52,876 nucleotides of DNA from Halochromatium sp. (GTDB lineage: Bacteria; Pseudomonadota; Gammaproteobacteria; Chromatiales; Chromatiaceae). The translations under genes and the position numbers were made by a program. Positions 18,039 to 25,085 of the stretch are shown piece after piece. How positions within the stretch are numbered: the first letter of the stretch is position 1; every line of letters starts with the position of its first letter. Under the pieces are notes generated by a model that saw only the letters and a list, made by a program, of their open reading frames with translations, made no database searches and was not told where the DNA came from. The stretch lies in assembly GCA_010912705.1 (NCBI GenBank), contig POWB01000004.1:1-52876 (forward strand). Direction: 5' to 3'.

Positions 18039-18494
18039 ATGAAAACATACGCTCTGCTCGGGGTCCTCGCCCTCGGTTTCTTGGTTGTTGATTGGGCAAG
18101 CGCTGATGATCCAGCAAACCCTATTTACAGAAGCAGTTGTACCGGCTTAAATAACCCCACCTTTCACGACCATTGTTACGGTTGCGTGGTGTTAGATAGG
18201 GATAGGCACAGCGACCCACCTGTAATGAACTGCAGCTCCAAGTATCCAAAGCCTGAAGGCACTGGTTTAAGCATAATGATCGATGAGTGTATTGGGGTTT
18301 ACGACGGCAGGCTGGTACATGGCCGAGGCGCATCGAAAAGTTGTAGGAACTTTGACAATGGTTATGGACGAAGCGACTTCATAACGGCAGTTTGTAAGGA
18401 CTCTAATGGCAAAGAACATGAATCGAAAATTGCGATTCCAATCGTCTTCTGGGGGGAGAGAATGCCTAGTCCCCACATTAAGTGTGCCAATTGA
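18039..18494 (+). CDS. Secreted eight-cysteine protein resembling a cyanovirin-N (CVNH) domain
   Basis: 151 residues with a signal peptide (MKTYALLGVLALGFLVVDWASA, cut near residue 22) and cysteines at 34, 46, 49, 65, 84, 102, 119 and 149. Residues 76-133 follow the CVNH pattern: SIMIDECIGVYDGRLV, then SKSCRNF, then FITAVCKDSNGK and SKI, like the family's LNxCIGNxDGxL...FSxSC...LxAxC. CVNH proteins are secreted mannose-binding lectins. The match is from pattern memory and covers only part of the fold, and the N-terminal half is not clearly CVNH. A GGGG-type SD lies 8 bases before the ATG. The leader is duplicated in the next gene. Confidence 0.68.
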   Translation: MKTYALLGVLALGFLVVDWASADDPANPIYRSSCTGLNNPTFHDHCYGCVVLDRDRHSDPPVMNCSSKYPKPEGTGLSIMIDECIGVYDGRLVHGRGASKSCRNFDNGYGRSDFITAVCKDSNGKEHESKIAIPIVFWGERMPSPHIKCAN

Positions 18495-18544
18495 CTTGCA
18501 ACAATAGACGAAAGACCCACTCGTGCTTCCTGGAGTTATTTTCG

Positions 18545-18811
18545 ATGAAAACATACGCTCTGTTCGGGGTTCTCGCCCTTGGTTTCTTGTTTGCTGGTGC
18601 AGTGGCGGCTAGCGGATCCCGTGGTGGCGGAGGAGAGGATCTGAATGAACCAACTTCTTGCCAGTGGACTGGAAACTGGCAAGGTACTTTCGGTTTCGCT
18701 TGTTACAACCAGCATGACAACGCCTGTGAGGAGTTCATCAGCAACCCGAGTGAATGTCAGGGTCAGCTGCGTTCCTTGCTGACGGAGAACTTTGCCATTA
18801 TCGGTGAATGA
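18545..18811 (+). CDS. Small secreted four-cysteine protein sharing the previous gene's leader
   Basis: 88 residues from the ATG at 18545. The signal peptide (MKTYALFGVLALGFLFAGAV) differs from the preceding gene's at only a few positions. The mature part (after about residue 21) is unrelated: a GSRGGGGED linker and four cysteines in TSCQW, FACYN, NACEE and SECQG. No family is recognised. An in-frame GTG/ATG further upstream (18482) overlaps the previous gene and would destroy the signal peptide, so it is not used. The spacing of 50 bases suggests co-transcription with the CVNH-like gene. Confidence 0.65.
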   Translation: MKTYALFGVLALGFLFAGAVAASGSRGGGGEDLNEPTSCQWTGNWQGTFGFACYNQHDNACEEFISNPSECQGQLRSLLTENFAIIGE

Positions 18812-19150
18812 AAAACCGAAAATTTGGCATTAGCCCGGTATAGATCTCCGAACGATTTCGCCCCGCTAGCGGGTCATGAAGGTTTCTTACGATCGCTCCG
18901 ACCACGGCATTGCCTGGGGTGTCTTTGCTTGGCACCGCCAATAGAGGGCCTTGTGCAGCCATACGCGTTGGTACCCAAACGGCATGCGTTCTGGCCGCTT
19001 TCTCTCCCGGTGGCTGTCCGTTGGCTGGCCTGGCGGCATTGGCGTAGCGCGACCGGTGGTCGGCCCAGCAGTGGTTCCTCGCGAGGACCAAGAAAATTCC
19101 AGAAACGCGGCCTGCATTTTGCCGGATCAGCCGAGGCCAACCTGGACGCT
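18812..19150. other. Region without a convincing gene (decayed sequence)
   Basis: Several open frames exist on both strands but none has an SD, a recognisable motif or consistent codon use. The following 250 bases are a RadC remnant, so this stretch is probably also decayed accessory DNA. Confidence 0.4.
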
Positions 19151-19159
19151 CAGGGTGGC

Positions 19160-19415
19160 CTGGTTTTCCTATCCCTTATCCCTCTACCTGCAGGAAGACG
19201 TCGCCTTTCGAACTCACGAGGAGTTCACGGTCTTGCTCCTCGGGGGACGCAATGCCGTGTTGGGGGCTCGTGACATCGCACACGGGACTCGCGACACCTG
19301 CGTCGTACACCCCCGTGAGATCTTTCGTGACGCCGTGGTCATTGGCGCCTGTGCCGTGGTTCTGGTACAGAATCATCCGTCGGGGGACACCTGCCCGAGT
19401 GCGGGAGAAACGGGC
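19160..19415 (+). pseudogene. RadC/JAB-domain protein fragment
   Basis: The frame reads YLQEDVAFRTHEEFTVLLL, then NAVLGARDIAHGT, CVVHPREIFRDAVVIGACAV and LVQNHPSGDTCPSAGE. This is the RadC (MPN/JAB) core, whose usual metal motif is HNHPSGDPxPSxxD. The first His is Gln here and the end has drifted. Upstream and downstream parts of a normal protein (about 160-220 residues) are missing, and no start with an SD is seen. RadC-like genes are often carried on mobile elements. Confidence 0.6.
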
Positions 19416-19492
19416 CAGGGTGGAGAGGCCGGCGCGGCACCCGCTACCAATACCTCGACGGCAGCCCCCCAGAGCCTAGATCGGGCTGCGCG

Positions 19493-19735
19493 ATGCCTGC
19501 TAAGCTAAGGCGCAGATCCACTCTCTCCCGAGGCTCGCCATGGCCGCTACCGCAGAGCGTATTGCCGACACAACAGCACCAGCAACCATGCCGGCTCCCG
19601 CAGGTCGAGCCGCGCAGCCCGACGACCAGATCGTCCTGTTCAATCATGCCGACTGGAGCGATTACGAGCGTCTGCTCGAGATCCGCGGTGAATCCGCGAT
19701 CCCCAGGCTGACCTTTATCGACGGAGCGCTGGAGC
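19493..19735 (+). repeat. Copy 1 of a direct repeat (second copy at 20948-21185)
   Basis: Both copies begin gatgcctgctaagctaagg and run through the Uma2 start codon and about 60 codons with roughly 90% identity by eye. They flank the DUF29 gene and lie 1.45 kb apart in the same orientation, which suggests a tandem duplication followed by deletion in the second copy. Confidence 0.75.
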
Positions 19736-20190
19736 TGATGACGCCATCTTGGTATCACGAGTCTGACAAGAAGACCCTTGCCCGACTAATCGAGATTTGG
19801 GCCTTGGAGATGGATGTTGCCTTAGGTGGAGCGGGCTCCTGGACCATCAAATCGGAACTCGCCGAAAAGGGCGCCGAGCCCGACGAGTGTTATCTTCTCG
19901 AACCCTTTGCGCAGGAACCCTGCCGACCGGATATCGCCATCGAGGTGGTGCGCACCAGCGGCGGGCTGAACAAACTCGAGGTCTATCGCGCGCTCGAGGT
20001 ACCGGAGGTCTGGTTCTGGCAGCAAGGGCGGCTGCAGTTCTACGGCCTCGAGGGCGACCAGTATCAACGACTCGAGCGCAGCCGCAAGCTACCACAGCTC
20101 GATCCTGCGCTGATCGAATCTTGCATGAGCGCGTCGACCCAGACTGAGGCCATCCGGCAACTGCGTCGGGCGCTGACCGCGGCAGGTTGA
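19540..20190 (+). CDS. Uma2-family (DUF820) putative restriction endonuclease-like protein
   Basis: 216 residues with the Uma2 PD-(D/E)XK-like core: VPRLTFIDGALELM-type start (IPRLTFIDGALELMTP), the Asp and Glu-x-x region CRPDIAIEVVRTSGGLNKLE, and YRALEVPEVWFWQQGRLQFY. These proteins are very frequent in cyanobacteria and purple sulfur bacteria, often in many copies, and their role is unknown. The 5' end and last codons of this gene are duplicated at 20996-21217. The DUF29 gene converges from the other strand 42 bases downstream; Uma2 and DUF29 genes often occur near each other. Confidence 0.82.
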   Translation: MAATAERIADTTAPATMPAPAGRAAQPDDQIVLFNHADWSDYERLLEIRGESAIPRLTFIDGALELMTPSWYHESDKKTLARLIEIWALEMDVALGGAGSWTIKSELAEKGAEPDECYLLEPFAQEPCRPDIAIEVVRTSGGLNKLEVYRALEVPEVWFWQQGRLQFYGLEGDQYQRLERSRKLPQLDPALIESCMSASTQTEAIRQLRRALTAAG

Positions 20191-20232
20191 AGCTGGCGCG
20201 CGGGCATGACCCTGGACCGGCTCGCGGCATTA

Positions 20233-20706
20233 TTACGCTCGAGGCTCAGGATAGAAGCGCTTATCAAGCAACTGCTCGGAGGGATAGGGGCAGTGCTCGG
20301 GGAAGGTCTCCAGCGGCAGACCGGTTTCGTCACAGGCTAGCTCGACGGCATCGGGGTAGGTCGCCTCAATGGTGTCGACGAGAACGCCCTTCAGCCCGGG
20401 CGATTGCCTCAGGAGATCGCTCAGCTGCTTGCGTTGCTCGACGATCGTCGAGCGCCAGCTGCGGCCGTCGAATTCGCGCCAGCGCTCAGAGAGCTGGCCA
20501 TATTGGTATTCCCATTTCAGCAAATGGGCGAGCAGGACCAGTAAGCGGCTGCGCAATTCGCGCCGATCGCTCTTGCTCATATCGCTCAGCTCCTCGAGCA
20601 AATGCTCTAGATCGAGCTCGTCGAAACGGCGCTCGCGCAGCAGCTCGGCATTGCGTTGTGCCCAAGTGGCATAGTCGGTTTGGTATAGCGCCGCGAGGTT
20701 TGTCAT
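20233..20706 (-). CDS. DUF29-family protein
   Basis: 157 residues from the ATG at 20704-20706. The DUF29 features are clear: LYQTDYATWAQRNAELLRER near the start, LDLEHLLEELSDMSKSDRRE, and LLVLLAHLLKWEYQ followed by a charged helix with SWRSTIVEQRKQL. It is probably an all-helical cytoplasmic protein of unknown function, common in cyanobacteria and Chromatiaceae. It converges on the Uma2 gene. A longer frame to 20889 exists but the added sequence has no family match. Confidence 0.85.
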   Translation of the reverse strand: MTNLAALYQTDYATWAQRNAELLRERRFDELDLEHLLEELSDMSKSDRRELRSRLLVLLAHLLKWEYQYGQLSERWREFDGRSWRSTIVEQRKQLSDLLRQSPGLKGVLVDTIEATYPDAVELACDETGLPLETFPEHCPYPSEQLLDKRFYPEPRA

Positions 20707-20995
20707 GGTGTATTTCCAACAAGGCCCTTGATGAATTGCGGACAGCGATGTCGCCATAGTGGCCCAGTGCTGCGTCGAGTTCGGCAACCGCAAGGCTGTG
20801 GGGGCAACCAAGTCGTAGAGCACAGACAGCAGTTTGGCTTGGTCGGCAGTACGATACAACTTGGTCAGCAACGACGACCATATCCTCATCGTCGCAACAG
20901 GGCGCGGGGCCAGCGACCTACCGATCAGCGCCGAGATCGAGCTTTGCGATGCCTGCTAAGCTAAGGCGCAGCCCCACTCTTACCCGAGGCTCGCC

Positions 20996-21217
20996 ATGGC
21001 CGCTACCGCAGAGCGCATTGCCGACACAGCAGCATCAGCACCCATGCCGGCTCCCGCACATCGAGCCGCGCAGCCCGATGACCAAATCGTCCTGCTCAAT
21101 CATGCCGACTGGAGCGACTACGAGCGCCTGCTCGAGAGCCGCGGTGAGTCCGCAGTCCCGAGGCTGACCTTCATCGACGGGGTGCAACTGCGTCGGGCAC
21201 TGACCGCGGCAGGTTGA
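20996..21217 (+). pseudogene. Second copy of the Uma2 gene with a large in-frame internal deletion
   Basis: The first 61 residues match the Uma2 protein at 19540 almost exactly (MAATAERIADT, QIVLLNHADWSDYERLLE, RLTFIDG). The sequence then jumps to the last residues QLRRALTAAG. About 140 residues, including the whole nuclease core, are missing without a frameshift. The DNA upstream of the ATG is also duplicated (from 20948, matching 19493). The product would be 73 residues and cannot be an active Uma2 enzyme. Confidence 0.82.
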
Positions 21218-21240
21218 AGCGGCGCCTAGGCGGTCGAGCA

Positions 21241-22074
21241 GTGGCAGAACACTACATCCACGGCTTTAGCGACGCAGAGCGTCTACGCCTGATCGCGCAG
21301 GCGCAGATGCTCTCGACGCCGGTCTTCGACGGCCTTGACTTCAGCGGCGCCCAAAGCCTGTTGGAGGTCGGCTGTGCGGTCGGCGCAGAGCTGCACCTGA
21401 TTGAAGCGCGCGCGCCGCAGCTAACACTAACCGGACTCGACCTCAGCGCCCTGCATCTGCAGGCAGGACGCGCCTGGCTCGCGCAACATGAGCGCATCAG
21501 CCTGGTCCAGGGCGATGCCGGCACCCTACCCTTTGCCGACGACAGCTTTGATATCGGCATGACTATCTGGCTGCTCGAGCATGTCAGCGATGCCGCGTCC
21601 GTCATCCGTGAGTTGCTGCGCGTGGTCAAGCCGACCGGCTCGCTGATCCTGACCGAGGTCGACAACCACAGCTTCGGGCTCGACCCGCCACAGCCGGCAA
21701 TCTCGGCCTGGTGGGACGCCTTCAATCGCTGCCAGGCCGAGATCGGCGGCGGCGACCCCTTCATCGGCAGCCGACTCAGGCCGATCGCCGAAGCGCTGGG
21801 TACCGAGGTGCTGGGTGTCGAGGTGCTGGTCGAAACACCGCGAGCTGTGATCAGCAGCCGCGACAGCACACGCAATCGGGCCGATCAGCTTCAGTATCTG
21901 CGCGAGCTCCTCGAGTCTGGCGCCGAGCGTATGCTCGCCCACGGCTATGCGACGACCGAGATGCAGCGGGCGATGGCAACCGCCTTCGATCGGGTGCGAT
22001 TACGGCCGGACATCGCGTTTCATTACGGCGCGGTCAGGCTGATCTGTCGTAAGACGAAGACGCTCACCCCCTAG
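21241..22074 (+). CDS. Class I SAM-dependent methyltransferase
   Basis: 277 residues from the GTG at 21241 (VAEHYIHGFSDAERLRL); a TTG at 21214 overlaps the Uma2 remnant stop and is less likely. SAM-binding motifs: SLLEVGCAVGAE (motif I, about 45-55), LTGLDLSALHL, VQGDAGTLPFADDSFDI, and LLRVVKPTGSLILTEVDN (post-motif III). It belongs to the UbiE/Methyltransf_11 group; the substrate is unknown. It follows the Uma2 remnant closely and may have been co-transcribed with the intact ancestor. Confidence 0.82.
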   Translation: MAEHYIHGFSDAERLRLIAQAQMLSTPVFDGLDFSGAQSLLEVGCAVGAELHLIEARAPQLTLTGLDLSALHLQAGRAWLAQHERISLVQGDAGTLPFADDSFDIGMTIWLLEHVSDAASVIRELLRVVKPTGSLILTEVDNHSFGLDPPQPAISAWWDAFNRCQAEIGGGDPFIGSRLRPIAEALGTEVLGVEVLVETPRAVISSRDSTRNRADQLQYLRELLESGAERMLAHGYATTEMQRAMATAFDRVRLRPDIAFHYGAVRLICRKTKTLTP

Positions 22075-22424
22075 GATAGCGGCCGTTCTTCGCCGAGTCT
22101 CTGAATGCCTGGATGTTGCAATACCTGATTGCCTCGCGCCCAGTCCTGAGCAATTGTTGCATTCGCCTCGATATCGCAACACGACAAACTTGACCTGCAT
22201 CAGAGAAATGCCTCTTTAATCAGCCGCGGTCGTTGATCATTTTCAAGGCACACGCGCAGAATGCCTGATCGACAAGCAATGGCCATTGCTAATGAGGAAG
22301 CGACTAGACCGCTGACATTGGAGTGGCCTACTCGCGAGTGAGCGCCCCAACAGGCTGCCCCCTGGATGGCTGGCGTAACCTTCAGCAAAACAATAAGATT
22401 CCTGAGGAAACCGGAGGAGCAACG
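22075..22424. other. Regulatory region upstream of the sulfide-oxidation operon
   Basis: No gene is supported in these 350 bases. An in-frame extension of the cytochrome gene to 22323 would put about 34 polar residues before a clear signal peptide, so it is not accepted. The region holds an FNR-like palindrome at 22233-22246. Confidence 0.45.
22233..22246. promoter_or_regulatory. FNR/CRP-like palindrome upstream of the fcc operon
   Basis: The sequence ttgatcattttcaa differs from the FNR consensus TTGAT-N4-ATCAA at one position. It lies about 180 bases upstream of the first cytochrome start. Oxygen- or redox-dependent control would make sense for an anaerobic sulfide-oxidation operon, but the site may be chance. 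Confidence 0.35.
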
Positions 22425-24422
22425 ATGCCAAGACGCATGGCTACCGCGGGAGTTGTCTGCCTCTTGGCAACACTTCTAGGCGCGATGATCGTTCCCGCTG
22501 CCTTGGCGACGACGCAGCCCTTGGGCGGGACGACAGAGCCCGACGAAGGGCTGATGATCGACAACTTCGATCCTGAAACCGGCAAGCGGATCATTCCCAA
22601 CGAGCGCTGCCTAACCTGTCACGGCGACGAGCAGCAAAAGACCGATGTCCGCGACGACGGCAGCCCGGTAACGATCTTTGTCCATAGCAAGCAGATCGAG
22701 AACAGCGTTCACGGCTCGCAGCAATGCACCAGCTGCCACGTCACCATCGACCGCGTGCCCCATCGCAAGGCACCCGCTGTCGTCGTCGGCTGCGTCGAAT
22801 GCCACCGCGAGACCTGGGAACAGCACAAGGATGACCCAGACGGCGAATACGCCCGCCTCGCGGTGGTCAACGAGCAGATCGACAGCTACATGCAGTCGAT
22901 CCACGCGCAGCCCAACGCACTCGACCAATCCCATACCAATGCCACCTGTTACGACTGTCACGACGGCCACAACGTCGGCGAGCTTGGCAGCATCCAGCGG
23001 TCCGAGTTCCGGCTCAAGAACCCCCAGGTCTGCGGCCGCTGCCATGAGGAGGCGCTCGACGAGTACCGCACCTCCGATCACGGCAAGGCCGTCCTAGAAG
23101 AGGGCGACAGCGAGGCGGCGGTCTGCTCCGACTGCCACAGTACCCACGAGATCGCCCCCACCGAGACGGACAAGGCTCAGCTCGCCATCACCCAGCATTG
23201 CGGCGACTGCCACCAAGAGGCCCAGCGCACCTACTTCGACTCCTATCATGGCCAGGTGCACCGCCTCGGCTACACCGAGGCGGCCAAGTGTCACGACTGC
23301 CACGGCGGACACCTAGTCAAGAGCGAGGATGATCCAACCTCGGAGATCCACGCCAATAATCGCCTGGAAAATTGTCGCAACTGCCACGAGAACGCTAACA
23401 AGAATTTCCTCAGCTTCTGGCCCCACGGTGATGCCAACGACCCGGAAAACTACCCGGATCTCTGGGCCTTCAAGGTATTCATGGAGACCCTGATCTTCGC
23501 GGTCATGGGCTTCTTCTGGATTCATGTGCTCTTGTGGCTCTATCGCGAAGTCATGGATCGCCGCCAGGGCAAGGGCTTCAATGAGGACTTGAGCAAGCCC
23601 GACCTGGTCTACTACCGCCGCTTCCCGGCTGTCTGGCGCTGGATTCACTTCCTTTTCGCCGTCGCCACCATGACGCTGATCCTCACCGGCACCACGCTGC
23701 TGTTCTCGCATACTGCTTGGGCCAAGGCGGTGGTGGATTTCCTAGGCGGCATCCGGATGGAGGCGATCATCCACCGCACCGCGGCCGTCATCTGGCTGAG
23801 CATCTTCATCCTGCATCTGGTCCTGGCCATTCGCAATATCCGGCGCAACCGCGCGACCTTTGAATGGTTTGGCAGCACCTCACTGCTGCCTAACTGGAAG
23901 GATCTGCAGGATCTGAAGGACATGTTCAAATGGTTCCTCGGCTTTGGGCCGCGTCCCCAGTTCAACCACTGGACCTACTGGCAGAAGTTCGACTATTGGG
24001 CGCCGTTCTGGGGGGCCATGGTGATTGGCCTGTCCGGGCTCGTGCTGTTCATGCCGGGGATCACCTCCCTCGTCCTGCCGGGCTGGAGCTTCAATATCGC
24101 CAACCTGGTGCACGCCGAAGAGGCCCTCTTGGCGGCCATCTTCCTGAACTCGGTGCACTTCTTTAATGTGCATTTCCGCCCAGAGCGCTTCCCGATGAGC
24201 ACGGCCATCTTCACCGGCGTGATTCCCATCGATGAGTTCAAGCACGACCACCGGCTCGAATACGATCGGCTGGTGGAGAACGGAGAGCTGGAAAAGCACC
24301 TGGTCCAACGTCCGTCGCGCCGGGCCTCGCTGGCGGCCTCCTTCATCACGACGGTGCTGATCATGGCCGGCCTGGCCCTGCTCACACTGGTGCTGATCGG
24401 TCTGGTGACCGCGCCAAGCTGA
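22425..24422 (+). CDS. Nonaheme cytochrome c fused to a cytochrome b membrane domain
   Basis: 665 residues from the ATG at 22425, with SD ggaggag and a signal peptide (MPRRMATAGVVCLLAT...VPAALA). The periplasmic part (to about residue 335) has nine CxxCH haem sites: CLTCH, CTSCH, CVECH, CYDCH, CGRCH, CSDCH, CGDCH, CHDCH, CRNCH. The rest is a membrane domain with about five helices and candidate b-haem histidines in RWIHFLFAV, IIHRTAAVIW, FILHLVLAI, NLVHAEEAL and NSVHFFNVHF, like cytochrome b561/thiosulfate reductase-type subunits. The gene's last base is the first base of the fccA start codon. It is the likely link between the soluble sulfide dehydrogenase and the quinone pool. I know no standard gene symbol. 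Confidence 0.85.
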   Translation: MPRRMATAGVVCLLATLLGAMIVPAALATTQPLGGTTEPDEGLMIDNFDPETGKRIIPNERCLTCHGDEQQKTDVRDDGSPVTIFVHSKQIENSVHGSQQCTSCHVTIDRVPHRKAPAVVVGCVECHRETWEQHKDDPDGEYARLAVVNEQIDSYMQSIHAQPNALDQSHTNATCYDCHDGHNVGELGSIQRSEFRLKNPQVCGRCHEEALDEYRTSDHGKAVLEEGDSEAAVCSDCHSTHEIAPTETDKAQLAITQHCGDCHQEAQRTYFDSYHGQVHRLGYTEAAKCHDCHGGHLVKSEDDPTSEIHANNRLENCRNCHENANKNFLSFWPHGDANDPENYPDLWAFKVFMETLIFAVMGFFWIHVLLWLYREVMDRRQGKGFNEDLSKPDLVYYRRFPAVWRWIHFLFAVATMTLILTGTTLLFSHTAWAKAVVDFLGGIRMEAIIHRTAAVIWLSIFILHLVLAIRNIRRNRATFEWFGSTSLLPNWKDLQDLKDMFKWFLGFGPRPQFNHWTYWQKFDYWAPFWGAMVIGLSGLVLFMPGITSLVLPGWSFNIANLVHAEEALLAAIFLNSVHFFNVHFRPERFPMSTAIFTGVIPIDEFKHDHRLEYDRLVENGELEKHLVQRPSRRASLAASFITTVLIMAGLALLTLVLIGLVTAPS

Positions 24423-25063
24423 TGGAGATGAAGAACATGAACAGCAAGAAGACCATCAACACACAGGGTTGCAATCGACTGCTGAGCCTGCTGGCCCTGC
24501 TAGCCCTGGTACCGTTCCAACTCTCGGCGGAGTCAGCCAGGCTTCCGGCAGGGCCATCCGGTCAGGCGCTGGCCTTCACCTGTGCCGGTTGTCACGGCAC
24601 CGACGGCTCCAGCGTTGGACCATCCATGCCCGCCATTGCCGGTATGGACCCCGAGGTCTTTGTGGATGCCATGAAGGCCTACCGCCAGGATGAGCGCAAT
24701 CCCAGCATCATGAACCGCATTGCCAAGGCCTACACCGACGAGCAGTTCGAGGCGATGGGCTGGTTCTTCGCCAGCCAACGCCTGCGTCTGTTCCCGCAGC
24801 CATACGACCCGAGGCTCGCTGAGCAGGGTGCCCGTCTTCACGATGACTACTGCGAGAAGTGCCACGAGAACGGCGGTCGCCCTGGCGATGCCGGCACCCT
24901 CGCCGGCCAGTGGATGCCCTACCTACACTTCACCATGGAGGATTTCATCAGCGGCAAACGCAAATGGCCGCGCAAGATGCAGCGCAAGGTCGACGCTGCC
25001 ATCGAGGAGGCAGGGGGAGACGCCATCCCCGCCCTGGTCAATTACTACGGCAGCCAGCAGTAG
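24422..25063 (+). CDS. fccA: Flavocytochrome c sulfide dehydrogenase, dihaem cytochrome subunit
   Basis: 213 residues with a signal peptide ending near LSAES and two haem c sites: CAGCH (about residue 55) and CEKCH (about 143). The surrounding sequence closely follows A. vinosum FccA as I recall it: GTDGSSVGPSMPAIAGMDP, IMNRIAKAYTDEQFE, GARLHDDYCEKCHENGG, LAGQWMPYLHF and a final FYxSQQ-like NYYGSQQ. It accepts electrons from the flavin subunit FccB in the periplasm. The start overlaps the previous gene, and fccB starts 22 bases after its stop. The start could also be the second or third Met. Confidence 0.9.
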   Translation: MEMKNMNSKKTINTQGCNRLLSLLALLALVPFQLSAESARLPAGPSGQALAFTCAGCHGTDGSSVGPSMPAIAGMDPEVFVDAMKAYRQDERNPSIMNRIAKAYTDEQFEAMGWFFASQRLRLFPQPYDPRLAEQGARLHDDYCEKCHENGGRPGDAGTLAGQWMPYLHFTMEDFISGKRKWPRKMQRKVDAAIEEAGGDAIPALVNYYGSQQ

Positions 25064-25085
25064 ATTAGCGGCGGAGATCAGCATC

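Noticed and set aside
18824..19508. Overlapping open frames on both strands as real genes
   Set aside because: Only the RadC-like core is recognisable; frames lack SDs and the rest has no motif, so the region is treated as decayed.
24720..25085. Very long N-terminal extension of FccB
   Set aside because: It overlaps fccA in another frame and would hide a clear Tat signal starting at 25086.
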